Shown here: in pieces, positions 16,711-24,868 of the stretch
Position numbering within the stretch: the stretch's first letter is position 1
Layout: each line of letters begins with the position of its first letter
NCBI GenBank assembly: GCA_963836015.1
Contig: CAWIIF010000002.1
Location: 973,492-1,037,491 of the forward strand
Reading direction: 5' to 3'
DNA: 64,000 bases
Source: CAWCDJ01 sp963836015
GTDB lineage: Bacteria > Acidobacteriota > Terriglobia > Bryobacterales > Bryobacteraceae
Notes under the pieces: model-generated
The model's input: the letters and a program-made list of their open reading frames with translations, nothing else
What the model was told of the DNA's origin: nothing
Database searches by the model: none
Translations under genes and position numbers: made by a program

Positions 16711-17295
16711 ATGAAGTTGCTTCTGAGTCTCGTATTGCTGCTGCCCTCCGCGCTGCCCCTGGCGGCAGCGGACCCGGCTGGACATCTCTATAGCCACGGC
16801 ATCAAACTGGCCGAGCGCGGCAAATTCGCCAGCGCACGGGCAGCGCTCGAAACCCTCATTCATACATATCCGGAAAGTCCCCTAGCTGCCGAGGCGAAGA
16901 ATGAAATCGATGCTTCCCTGCTGCTGGAGGAAGGGCAGGAAAGGATCAAGAGCGGCCGGAGCGACACGGCCCAGGTGGCTCTCCACACCTTGATCTCGGT
17001 CTATCCCGAAAGCAGCCTGGTCAAGCAGGCCCGGCACACCATGCGCCAGGCCGAAGCGGCCATCCCCACGGTTCGCTCCATCCGCTTCGAGAACTTCCCT
17101 TCGGTGTCTCCGGACGAGATCCAGCAGAGTTTCGACCGCAGCGAAGTCGGTCTTGCCATGAAGAAGCCTTACGACCCGCGGGATGTCGACGCGGCGCGCA
17201 AAGTCCTGACCGAACTCCTCGCCATGCCGGTGGAAGTGAAGACCCGCGTTGCCTCCCGCAGCGTGGACATCACATTTATCGCTGAAGGAAACTAG
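16711..17295 (+). CDS. Secreted TPR-POTRA protein
   Basis: A 194-residue exported protein: signal peptide (1-20), two tetratricopeptide-like repeats of the BamD/YbgF kind (about 24-65 and 70-108, each ending in Y-P-E-S), then a single POTRA-like domain (about 116-190, starting V-R-S-I-R-F-E-N-F). POTRA domains normally sit in front of an outer-membrane barrel (BamA, TamA, FhaC), but there is no barrel here. A periplasmic accessory of outer-membrane protein assembly is a reasonable guess and only that. It is divergent from the MBL gene and convergent with the PEP-CTERM gene, with which it overlaps by 4 bases. Confidence 0.7.
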   Translation: MKLLLSLVLLLPSALPLAAADPAGHLYSHGIKLAERGKFASARAALETLIHTYPESPLAAEAKNEIDASLLLEEGQERIKSGRSDTAQVALHTLISVYPESSLVKQARHTMRQAEAAIPTVRSIRFENFPSVSPDEIQQSFDRSEVGLAMKKPYDPRDVDAARKVLTELLAMPVEVKTRVASRSVDITFIAEGN

Positions 17296-18383
17296 CCGCG
17301 GATTGCTTTGCGCCGCCGGATCAGCAGCGGGACCAGGGCCGTTGCAGCCAGCAACCAGGTCGCCGGCTCCGGTGTCGCCGTAATGACTCCGAACAGCCCG
17401 TGGCTCTCGTCATCGGGCCCCGCCGTGAAGAACAGCGAGTTCACCGGTCCGCTACCCGTGCCGTTGCCGAATCCCAATCCCCACAGCCCGTCGATATGAA
17501 GCGGATTCCCCGAGACCCCCGGCACCAACTCTACGAAGGCGCCCGTCGAGTCATACGCCTGGAGCGAGCCGTCGCCGAAGTTGCCCACCAGGAGGTCGCC
17601 TCCCAGGTCGCCGAATCCGGCGGGAGCGATGGCCAGTCCCCAGGGCGAGTTGAGGCTTCCCCCGGTTATCAGACGCCCCAAGAGATTGCCGTTCAGGTCG
17701 TATTTGTCGACGATCCCGTTCCCTACCCCGGCTACGTCATCGTGCTTGGCCCCGTCCTGCACGGCGTAGGTCACGTATAGCGATCCGCCCAGGTTCATGA
17801 TGTTGAAGGGCGCAAAGCCGGCAGGCAGGGTCGGATCGGTGAAGTTGCCCGTGAGGTCCGGAGCTCCGCCGACTCCCTTCAGGACGTCGATCGTGCCATT
17901 CCGGAAGTTGGCGAGATAGGCGTACGGATTGCCGCCGACCGAGCCGACCGCGATGCCCTTATATACGTTACTGCTGCTGGCGAGCACCAGGGTCTCCGCG
18001 GCGGTGCCCAGGGCTCCCTTCCAGCCCGAGACCGTGCCGTCTTCCGACCCGAAAAGGAACACATCGCTATCGAATCCGCCGTTGCCGTTGAACGCGACTC
18101 CGGTGACCGATCCATCGCCCGGAATTGTGACCACCAGGCCCAGTTTCGTCTGGGTGGTTCCGTTGTAGAGCACCGAGGTCCCGCTGCCGTTCGCCCCGAT
18201 CCACCACGGACTCGTGCCGCTCGCAATCAGGCCCCACGCATTCACCAGGTTCGGGTCCATAATCGGCGCAACGCCGAACTGGTCCGAAGCGATATTGTGA
18301 ACCGCGAATTCGACCGGACCGGCCATCGCAGCCGGCACGAGACTCGCCGCCAGGATTCCTGAAAGGCTCAGAAGAAACCGCAT
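17292..18383 (-). CDS. TIGR03118 family PEP-CTERM protein
   Basis: A roughly 363-residue exported protein of the TIGR03118 family (predicted beta-propeller). It has a signal peptide (1-22), a body rich in N-G-N-G and G-D-L-L-V-G-N-F repeats, and a C-terminal PEP-CTERM sorting signal: P-E-P-A-T, a hydrophobic helix and R-R-R-K. That signal is processed by exosortase and is typical of acidobacterial exopolysaccharide producers. The ATG at 18383 has a GGAGG box at a normal distance; an ATG two codons earlier sits inside the same box. Substrate or binding partner unknown. Confidence 0.85.
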   Translation of the reverse strand: MRFLLSLSGILAASLVPAAMAGPVEFAVHNIASDQFGVAPIMDPNLVNAWGLIASGTSPWWIGANGSGTSVLYNGTTQTKLGLVVTIPGDGSVTGVAFNGNGGFDSDVFLFGSEDGTVSGWKGALGTAAETLVLASSSNVYKGIAVGSVGGNPYAYLANFRNGTIDVLKGVGGAPDLTGNFTDPTLPAGFAPFNIMNLGGSLYVTYAVQDGAKHDDVAGVGNGIVDKYDLNGNLLGRLITGGSLNSPWGLAIAPAGFGDLGGDLLVGNFGDGSLQAYDSTGAFVELVPGVSGNPLHIDGLWGLGFGNGTGSGPVNSLFFTAGPDDESHGLFGVITATPEPATWLLAATALVPLLIRRRKAIRG

Positions 18384-18456
18384 GCCCATCCCTCCTCCGA
18401 TTACTCGGAATCAGCATATCGCCGCACCTGCCAAGGCGGTGCGGGGCCACGTGTAA

Positions 18457-18588
18457 ACTCTCGGGCGAGAGTGTACGGGATGACCCATCCCGTCCGACTT
18501 TGCGGCAGCTCCGCCACCGCCGGTGACATACGCCCTCCAGCTCTCCTCCAAGCGCTGGTACGATAGGATACAAGCGCGTTTAGCTTGT
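18457..18588 (+). promoter_or_regulatory. Structured leader before the KimA-like permease gene
   Basis: Three inverted repeats precede the permease ATG: ACTCTC-GGGC-GAGAGT (18457-18472), CGGGATG-ACC-CATCCCG (18476-18492) and ACAAGC-N7-GCTTGT (18570-18575 / 18583-18588). The first two are perfect adjacent hairpins. Because KimA-type transporters are often under riboswitch control I looked for ydaO/c-di-AMP riboswitch core motifs and could not recognise them, so only a structured leader is claimed. Confidence 0.35.
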
Positions 18589-18600
18589 CAACGGGACGTC

Positions 18601-20811
18601 ATGGCATCCGATCGGAAAACATCCACCACCACGACCAAGGTTGTCGTAGCGACAACGGTAGCGCTTTCGTTTATTTCGTTCTGGCGCGCGGCCGCGGTGG
18701 TGCTCAGCGATCTCGCGTCGTCCGCCTTTTACGCCGGCGGTATCGCGGAGCATGCCATCGGCAGGAGCGCTCCCTGGTTCATTCTCGGCGTGATGCTGTT
18801 CAGCTTCGCGGTGCGCGCGGTGTACACGGAATCGAGCAGCATGTTCGTCCGCGGAGGCGTCTACATCGTGGTGCGCGACGCGATGGGGCCTTTCACCGCG
18901 CGGCTCTCGGTATCCTCCCTGATCTTTGACTACATCCTGACCGGCCCCATCAGCGTGGTCAGCGCCGGGCAATATTTGGGGCGCCTCGTCAATGAGATCT
19001 CCGATCTCAACCACATCGGACCCCACGTGAACCCCAACCTGTTTGCCGCCGGCTTCGGGGTCCTGATTACCGCCTATTTCTGGTGGAGCAATATCAAAGG
19101 CATCATGGAGTCGAGCGGCAAGGCGCTGCGCATCATGCAGATCACGACCGTGATGGTCGTGGCGTTCTTAATCTGGTGCCCGCTTACCATACTGCTCAGC
19201 GGCAAGCTGCAGTTCCCGCCCGTACCTGTTCCACAGAACCTGCACTTTGCGCCGGAAGCCCTGGGATGGTTCAAGGGAACCGTGTTTCCGAGCGTCGGTG
19301 CAATCGCGCTGATCATCGCCTTCGGCCACTCGCTCCTTTCCATGAGCGGCTTTGAGACGCTGGCCCAGGTGTACCGCGAAATCGCATATCCCAAGCTCCG
19401 CAACCTGCGCATCACGGGACTGATTGTGTGCGCTTATGCGGTGGTCTGCACTGGCATCATCACCCTGTTCGCGGGTATGATCATTCCCGACCAGGTCCGG
19501 CCGCAGTATGTCGATAACCTCCTGGGCGGCCTGGCCATGCACCTGGCCGGCCCACCCATCCTGCGGCTGTGTTTCCATGTGTTCGTCGTGATCGTCGGCG
19601 TGCTGATTCTCTCCGGCGCGGTGAACACGTCCATGATCGGCGCCAACGGAGTGATGAACCGGATCGCCGAGGACGGCGTCCTGCTCAATTGGTTTCGCAA
19701 GCCGCAAAAGCGGTTCGGCACGACCTACCGGATCATCAACCTGATTGCGCTCCTCCAGGTGGCCACCATTCTGCTAAGCCGGGGCGACGTCTATCTGCTG
19801 GGAGAAGCGTATGCTTTCGGCGTGGTCTGGAGCTTCTTTCTCAAATCGCTGGGCGTTTTGGTGCTGCGCTACCACCGTCACGATCAGGAGTACAAAGTTC
19901 CGCTGAATCCACGGATTGCCGGAAGAGAAATCCCCGTGGGCCTGGCGTTGACCACCTTGATTCTCGGGCTGGTGGCGATCGCCAACCTCTTCTCCAAGGA
20001 GATCGCCACCATCTACGGCGTCAGTTTCACGGCCGTATTCTTCGTCCTCTTTACGGTTTCCGAACACATCAACAGGAAGCAGAAGGACCTCTCGCATCAC
20101 GCGCTCGAAGAATTCAACCTGGACATGCGTCCGGAGATTGACGGCGATGCGGTGCACGCCCGCCCGGGCTGTGTGCTGGTAGCGGTGCGCGATTACCAAC
20201 GCATGGCTCACCTGAAGAGTGTTCTCGAGAAGACCAACCTCCGCCGCCACGATATCGTGGTGATGACCGTCCGCCCCGTTTCGAGCGGCGCCGGCGAGTA
20301 CGAGCTATCCGACAAGCAGCTCTTCTCCGATTATGAAAAAGAGGTGCTGTCGAGCGTTGTGTCGGTGGCGGAGAAGGAGGGCAAAACGGTCGACCTCCTG
20401 GTGGTTCCCGGCGTGGATCCTTTCGATGCCATGGTGCAGACCGCCTCGCGACTGGCGGCCTCACGCCTCGTCACGGGCGTCTCTGCCAGGATGGATTCCG
20501 AGGAGCTGGCGCGGCGCATCGGTCTCGCCTGGGAGAAACTGCCCGAGCCGCGGCACCCGTTCTCGCTCGAGATCATCAGCCCCGGCCGGAAATCCGTGTA
20601 TGTCAACCTGGGCCCCCATCCTCCGCGCCTGTGGCCCGAAGACCTGGACCGCGCGCACGAACTGTGGCTCCGCCTCTCCGAGAATTTCGGCTCCCGCCTG
20701 CACCACCGCGACGTCGTCGGCGTCGCCCTGCGCCGTTTGCAGAAGGATCTCGAAAGCGACCGCCGTGAAGAAGTGCTCAAAGATCTGGACAGTGAGCTGC
20801 GAAATAGCTGA
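18601..20811 (+). CDS. APC-superfamily permease with C-terminal USP-like domain (KimA-like)
   Basis: A 736-residue transporter. The N-terminal ~490 residues form about 12 membrane helices of the APC superfamily; the early motifs L-S-D-L-A-S-S-A-F-Y, R-G-G-V-Y-I-V and D-Y-I-L-T resemble the potassium/proton symporter KimA (YdaO) and related amino acid permeases. The remaining ~240 residues are cytoplasmic and look like a universal-stress-protein-type alpha/beta domain (V-L-V-A-V-R-D-Y, D-L-L-V-V-P-G-V-D-P-F). The ATG at 18601 begins just before the first helix. Potassium or an amino acid is the likely substrate; sequence alone does not decide. Confidence 0.85.
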   Translation: MASDRKTSTTTTKVVVATTVALSFISFWRAAAVVLSDLASSAFYAGGIAEHAIGRSAPWFILGVMLFSFAVRAVYTESSSMFVRGGVYIVVRDAMGPFTARLSVSSLIFDYILTGPISVVSAGQYLGRLVNEISDLNHIGPHVNPNLFAAGFGVLITAYFWWSNIKGIMESSGKALRIMQITTVMVVAFLIWCPLTILLSGKLQFPPVPVPQNLHFAPEALGWFKGTVFPSVGAIALIIAFGHSLLSMSGFETLAQVYREIAYPKLRNLRITGLIVCAYAVVCTGIITLFAGMIIPDQVRPQYVDNLLGGLAMHLAGPPILRLCFHVFVVIVGVLILSGAVNTSMIGANGVMNRIAEDGVLLNWFRKPQKRFGTTYRIINLIALLQVATILLSRGDVYLLGEAYAFGVVWSFFLKSLGVLVLRYHRHDQEYKVPLNPRIAGREIPVGLALTTLILGLVAIANLFSKEIATIYGVSFTAVFFVLFTVSEHINRKQKDLSHHALEEFNLDMRPEIDGDAVHARPGCVLVAVRDYQRMAHLKSVLEKTNLRRHDIVVMTVRPVSSGAGEYELSDKQLFSDYEKEVLSSVVSVAEKEGKTVDLLVVPGVDPFDAMVQTASRLAASRLVTGVSARMDSEELARRIGLAWEKLPEPRHPFSLEIISPGRKSVYVNLGPHPPRLWPEDLDRAHELWLRLSENFGSRLHHRDVVGVALRRLQKDLESDRREEVLKDLDSELRNS

Positions 20812-20876
20812 CACGGCCGGCGGTCGGTTATGAACAGCAACGCGAAACGCGTTTCGCCCGGATCGAGTCTAATGGG

Positions 20877-21881
20877 GTGATGCGCCCCTGGAGCGTCGCC
20901 TTATTGTTGTGCGCGGAGGCACTCGCCCAGAATGCCCCTACGTTCCGTACGGCCATCTCCCTGGTCCACGTGGACGCCGAAGTAACCGCCGCCGACGGCC
21001 GCATCCTGGACGGCCTGAAAAAAGACGACTTCCAGGTGTTCGATGAGGGCAAGCCCCAGAACATCGTGCAGTTTTCCGAGGGCGAAGAGCCACTCGATCT
21101 CATCCTCCTGTTCGATGTTTCCGGCAGCATGCGGGTCAAGGTCGCGGAAGTTGCCGCCGCCGCTCGGCAGGGAGTGCGGGAGCTCCGCCCCGGAGATCGC
21201 GTTTGCGTCATGGTCTTCAATACCCGCAGCCGCGTGTTGTCTCCGTTTACCGAAGACCTGGACGCCGTCGAGCGCACCATCCAGAATGACCTGCTGAGCC
21301 TGGATTTCGGCGGCGGGACCCTGATTCAGGGGGCCGTGGACGATGCCGCACTCAAGCTCATGCACCAGCCGCGAACCCAGCGGCGGCGCGCCGTGCTGAT
21401 CGTCACCGACAATCTGGGGCAGCGCTCGCGCCGCGAAAGCACCGTGGTCCGCGATTTCTGGGAGGCCGACGCGATCCTCTCGGCCCTCGTCGTCCGCAGC
21501 CCCGCGATGCAGACGCTCCACACCGTCGGGATCATCATGAGCCCCCAGCTGCTCGCGCTGTCCGTCGGCGTGAGGGGTATTACGGAAAAGACAGGCGGCG
21601 ATTTCGTACACTCCGGCGAGCCGGGCGACGCCTTTCAGGACGCCATGCACCGCATACGCACCCGCTACACCCTGTACTACAACCTGCCGCAGGCCAAGCC
21701 CGGACAGCGGCGCTCGGTCCGCGTCGAGCTCAGCCGCGACGCCGCCCACCGCTACCTCAAGAGTCACGTCCGCGCGCGCACCGGCTACATTGTGCCCCGG
21801 GAGGAGGAGCAAGGCAGCGAGGTGGATTCGCCTACTTTGCCGGGACGAAGAGCACGCAGACCGGCATCGCCACATCCGTGA
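20877..21881 (+). CDS. VWFA-related secreted protein (TIGR03436 type)
   Basis: A 334-residue exported protein with a signal peptide (1-20) and a von Willebrand factor A domain (about 70-270). The MIDAS metal site appears as D-V-S-G-S-M. The preceding E-V-T-A-A-D-G-R and V-F-D-E-G-K-P-Q-N motifs are those of the TIGR03436 VWFA-related family that is greatly expanded in Acidobacteria. The role is probably protein binding in the envelope. The start may be this GTG or the ATG right after it. The last 50 bases overlap the 3' end of the convergent lactonase gene, so the basic C-terminal tail is encoded opposite that gene. Confidence 0.85.
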   Translation: MMRPWSVALLLCAEALAQNAPTFRTAISLVHVDAEVTAADGRILDGLKKDDFQVFDEGKPQNIVQFSEGEEPLDLILLFDVSGSMRVKVAEVAAAARQGVRELRPGDRVCVMVFNTRSRVLSPFTEDLDAVERTIQNDLLSLDFGGGTLIQGAVDDAALKLMHQPRTQRRRAVLIVTDNLGQRSRRESTVVRDFWEADAILSALVVRSPAMQTLHTVGIIMSPQLLALSVGVRGITEKTGGDFVHSGEPGDAFQDAMHRIRTRYTLYYNLPQAKPGQRRSVRVELSRDAAHRYLKSHVRARTGYIVPREEEQGSEVDSPTLPGRRARRPASPHP

Positions 21882-22959
21882 CTACGCGCGACGCCGGCTG
21901 AAGCTGGCCGGTGGACGCCTGTACCTTGAACATCGTGATGTCGTTCGAATCCTGATTGGCCGCAAGCAGGTATGCACCAGTTGGATCGAGCGCAAAATGC
22001 CGCGGCGTCTTCCCCAGCACGGGGGCGTGATCCACCGCGGTCAACGTAAACTTCACAGCGTCGATATTAAACACCGCGATGGTGTCGTTCCCGCGATTCG
22101 ACCCGTACACCACCGTGCCCTTGCGGTTGACCGCGATCTCAGCCCCGCTGCTGTTCCCTTTGAAATTCTCCGGCAGCGTCGAGATGTTCTGGAAGTCGCG
22201 CAGCACACCCTTGGCCGGGTCGTAGTGGAAGGCCGTGATGCTCGAGCCCATCTCCTCGATTGCGTACAGCACCCGGCCGTTCGGATGAAACGCCATGTGC
22301 CGCACTCCCGACCCGGGCGGAACTTGCGCGAACGCCGGATCGTTGGGCGTCAGCGTGCCCTTGGCGGCGTCGAACCGGTACACGAAAATCTTATCGAGTC
22401 CCAGGTCGGCCAGCAGCAGAAAGCGGTTGTCCGGCGAGAAGACCACCTCGTGCGCGTGCGGACCCTTCTGCCGCGCCGGGTTCACGCTGGAGCCTTCGTG
22501 CTTCTCCACTTTCACCGCTTCCCCGATCCGCCCATCCGCGTGCACGGGGTACAGCGCCATCGTACCGTTGTTGTAATTGGCTACCGCGAGCCAGCGTCCG
22601 GTATGATCGAGCGCCAGGTGGCAAGGGCCGCTGCCGTTCGAAGGCACCTGGTTCAAGAACGCCAGCTTGCCGGTCTGCGCATCGATCGAGAAGGCGCTCA
22701 CGGCATTGCCGCCCTGGCCGCCTTCGTTCACCGCATAAAGAAACCGGTGGTGCGGATCGTCGATCAGAAACGAGGGGTTCATCGTCTCGGCCGCCACTCC
22801 CAGCGGCTTCAGCTTGCCGCTGCCGGTATCGAAGCGGTAGGCGTAGATTCCCTTGCTGGGGCCGCGGGTGTACGTTCCCACGAACACCAGGAAGTCGGCG
22901 GCGCTGGCGGTCGTGGCCAGCAGGAAAGGCGTAAGGAGCAGAGCTCGCAGTTTCACCAT
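21832..22959 (-). CDS. Secreted lactonase family beta-propeller protein (YbhE-like)
   Basis: A 375-residue seven-bladed propeller of the 6-phosphogluconolactonase (YbhE/Pgl) family with a signal peptide (1-20). Typical motifs are F-V-G-T-Y-T-R-G near the mature N-terminus, P-S-F-L, H-L-A-L-D-H-T-G-R-W, G-P-H-A-H-E-V-V-F-S-P and the terminal R-H-F-A-L-D-P-T-G. Export argues against a role in the pentose pathway and for hydrolysis of an extracytoplasmic lactone. Its ATG overlaps the stop of the ECF42-type sigma factor gene by 7 bases, making it the third gene of that operon. Confidence 0.88.
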   Translation of the reverse strand: MVKLRALLLTPFLLATTASAADFLVFVGTYTRGPSKGIYAYRFDTGSGKLKPLGVAAETMNPSFLIDDPHHRFLYAVNEGGQGGNAVSAFSIDAQTGKLAFLNQVPSNGSGPCHLALDHTGRWLAVANYNNGTMALYPVHADGRIGEAVKVEKHEGSSVNPARQKGPHAHEVVFSPDNRFLLLADLGLDKIFVYRFDAAKGTLTPNDPAFAQVPPGSGVRHMAFHPNGRVLYAIEEMGSSITAFHYDPAKGVLRDFQNISTLPENFKGNSSGAEIAVNRKGTVVYGSNRGNDTIAVFNIDAVKFTLTAVDHAPVLGKTPRHFALDPTGAYLLAANQDSNDITMFKVQASTGQLQPASRVVTDVAMPVCVLFVPAK

Positions 22960-24212
22960 TCAAGGTTGCCACAACCATCGCCCGATTGCATCGCCCGGAG
23001 CTGCCGCTCCAGAAACCGCCGCTCCGGCGCCGAACACTCGCAATCGAGCGCCCGCTCGAAGCATTCCGCGGCCCTGCCCGGGTCGCCCGCATCGCGCCAT
23101 AGGCGTCCCAGCGTCGCGTGCAGCAGGTGGTAATTCTCGAGGGCCGGATGCTTCTCGATCTCCGCGATCGCGCGCAGACCTTCCACCGGTCCCTTCCACA
23201 ACGAAATAGCGACCGCCCGGTTGAGCGCTACCACCGGCGAGGGATTCAGCTCGTAGAGCGCGGTGTACAGCTCTACGATCTGCCCCCAGTCCGTGGATCG
23301 AAAATCCGGCGCCGTGGCGTGCGCCGCCGCGATCCCGGCTTCCAGGTGATAGGCCGTTACGTGGTCGCCCGCGGCGCTCCGGTCCAGCCGGCGCAACCCT
23401 TCGCCGATCAGCACGCGGTCCCACTGCGAACGGTCCTGGTCGGGCAGCAGGGAGAGGTCGCCCTGCGCATCCACGCGAGAAGGAAAACGCGCCGCCTGCA
23501 GCAGAAACAGCGCCACCAGCGCGTCGCACTCCGGCGCGCGCGTCGAGGGATGATCGGCCACCAGGCACGCCAGCCGGACGCTCTCCTCGCAGAGATCGTG
23601 CCGCAGCACCTGCTCGCCCCCGCTGGCATAGCCCTCGTTGAACATCAGGTAGAGCGTCTCGAGCACGGATTCGCGGCGCTCCGCGGCGAGCCGGCCCTCC
23701 GGCATTTCGAACGCCAGCCGCTGGTCGCGGATCAGCCGCTTGGCGCGTACGATGCGCTGTGCCGCCGCGGCCTCGCGAATCAGATAGGCCCGCGCGATCT
23801 CGCCGGTGCCGAATCCCCCCACCGCCTTCAGCGTCAGCGCCACGCGTGAATCGCGCGGTATCGACGGATGGCAGCAAAGGAGCATCATGGCGAGCTGATC
23901 GTCGATCTCTTCGACCGCACCCGCGGGCGCTGCGGGAAGCGCCCGCGCGATCTCCTCCGCCTTGCCTGAGAGCGTAGCCTCCCGCCGCAGCAGGTCGAGG
24001 GCCCGGTTCTTCGCTACCTGGATCAACCACGCCGAAGGATTGGCAGGAACCCCGCCATGCGGCCACTGCTCCAGCGCTTTGAGCAGAGCATCCTGCACCA
24101 CATCTTCGGCCAGCCCCATGTGGCGCGGGCCGAAGATGCGGGTCAGCGTGGCGACCATTCGCCCCGACTCCCGGCGGAAGAAATGCCCCGCCAGTGGTTC
24201 CGGCAGTTCCAT
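22953..24212 (-). CDS. ECF42-type sigma factor with C-terminal TPR-like extension
   Basis: A 419-residue sigma factor. Regions 2 and 4 (about 5-180) are followed by a ~230-residue helical extension (L-Y-L-M-F-N-E-G-Y, Y-H-L-E-A-G-I-A-A-A-H, E-L-Y-T-A-L-Y, S-P-V-V-A-L-N-R-A-V-A) that is characteristic of the ECF42 group, also called DUF6596-containing. Such sigma factors lack an anti-sigma factor; the extension is required for activity, and they are encoded next to DGPF/YCII proteins, exactly as here (5-base gap upstream). The ATG at 24212 is favoured over the longer frame because it starts just before region 2. Confidence 0.92.
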   Translation of the reverse strand: MELPEPLAGHFFRRESGRMVATLTRIFGPRHMGLAEDVVQDALLKALEQWPHGGVPANPSAWLIQVAKNRALDLLRREATLSGKAEEIARALPAAPAGAVEEIDDQLAMMLLCCHPSIPRDSRVALTLKAVGGFGTGEIARAYLIREAAAAQRIVRAKRLIRDQRLAFEMPEGRLAAERRESVLETLYLMFNEGYASGGEQVLRHDLCEESVRLACLVADHPSTRAPECDALVALFLLQAARFPSRVDAQGDLSLLPDQDRSQWDRVLIGEGLRRLDRSAAGDHVTAYHLEAGIAAAHATAPDFRSTDWGQIVELYTALYELNPSPVVALNRAVAISLWKGPVEGLRAIAEIEKHPALENYHLLHATLGRLWRDAGDPGRAAECFERALDCECSAPERRFLERQLRAMQSGDGCGNLEW

Positions 24213-24217
24213 CCCGA

Positions 24218-24568
24218 TCACTGCAAGACTTCGATGCGCCGGACCTCGATCAGGCCGAATTGCAGGTGCGGGCATTCGCGGGCGATCTCGACGGCTTCCT
24301 CGTAACTCTCGGCCTGAATCATGTAGTAGCCGCCCACCACGTCCTTGGTCTCGGCATACGGCCCGTCGGTAACCCGCGGTTTCCCGCCGCCATTGGCGAC
24401 CATGATGCGCCCGTTCTCGTCTTCGAGCTTATTGCTACCGACGTAGCGCCCGGAATCGCGGAGCTTCTGGCCCCAAGCCCTGTACTTCCCCATGACGGCC
24501 TGAATCTCCTCGGGGCTCATGGCTCGCCAATCGTTGTTTCCGCGAAGCAAAAGTAGGTAGTTCTGCAC
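24218..24568 (-). CDS. YCII-related / DGPF-domain protein
   Basis: A 116-residue ferredoxin-like-fold protein of the YCII/DGPF family, carrying the diagnostic D-G-P-Y-A-E-T-K-D-V-V-G-G-Y-Y (residues about 68-82). These proteins are the standard partners and often targets of ECF42 sigma factors; their chemistry is unknown. The GTG start is preceded by AAGGAG at a good distance. It is the first gene of the operon DGPF - sigma - lactonase, behind a candidate self-recognised ECF promoter and a 5' untranslated hairpin (24,586-24,610). Confidence 0.92.
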   Translation of the reverse strand: MQNYLLLLRGNNDWRAMSPEEIQAVMGKYRAWGQKLRDSGRYVGSNKLEDENGRIMVANGGGKPRVTDGPYAETKDVVGGYYMIQAESYEEAVEIARECPHLQFGLIEVRRIEVLQ

Positions 24569-24585
24569 GTTTGTATCTCCTTAAT

Positions 24586-24610
24586 GAGAACCGCGTCTTG
24601 CGCCGTTCTC
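24586..24610 (-). promoter_or_regulatory. 5' untranslated hairpin of the DGPF-sigma operon
   Basis: An inverted repeat with 10-base arms and one mismatch (GAGAACCGCG / CGCCGTTCTC) and a 5-base loop lies between the candidate ECF promoter and the ribosome-binding site. It would form in the leader transcript and could stabilise it or modulate translation. The effect is inference. Confidence 0.4.
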
Positions 24611-24618
24611 ACAGGATA

Positions 24619-24645
24619 AACGAACAGGAAGGCGGAAAATCGACA
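24619..24645 (-). promoter_or_regulatory. Candidate ECF42-dependent promoter
   Basis: On the minus strand TGTCGA (24645-24640) is followed after 17 bases by CGTT (24622-24619). The published ECF42 target motif has TGTCGA at -35 and a short CG(A/T)C-like -10, so the -35 is a full match and the -10 a near match. The position, 50-77 bases upstream of the DGPF gene start, fits autoregulation of the operon. Confidence 0.6.
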
Positions 24646-24739
24646 GGCCCTAGTTGTTTGCTCCCCGCCCAAGAAAATAGCCGACCGTGCGACGCCTCCC
24701 CCAAGTAGGAGCGGGCTGTCTACAACCATGCGTGTAGCG

Positions 24740-24783
24740 GCCGAGCTGCGCTCGGCTTTGGGGACAGGCCGGAGGCCTGTCCC
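24740..24783. repeat. Tandem palindromic hairpins (REP-like)
   Basis: Two perfect hairpins in succession: GCCGAG-CTGCG-CTCGGC (24740-24756) and GGGACAGGCC-GGA-GGCCTGTCCC (24761-24783). The second resembles the element at 9,606-9,634, and in both places CCACCAAG follows it. It looks like a dispersed palindromic repeat of this genome. Confidence 0.55.
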
Positions 24784-24868
24784 ACCAAGGCGGCGGACTT
24801 CTTCATGTTCATCCGAGGTGGTGAGCCACCAGGATCACGTTTCCAATATTCCATGGTAAATTAGTAAT

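Noticed and set aside
18390..18600. ydaO (c-di-AMP) riboswitch before the KimA-like gene
   Set aside because: Hairpins are present, but I could not identify the conserved core motifs of that riboswitch.
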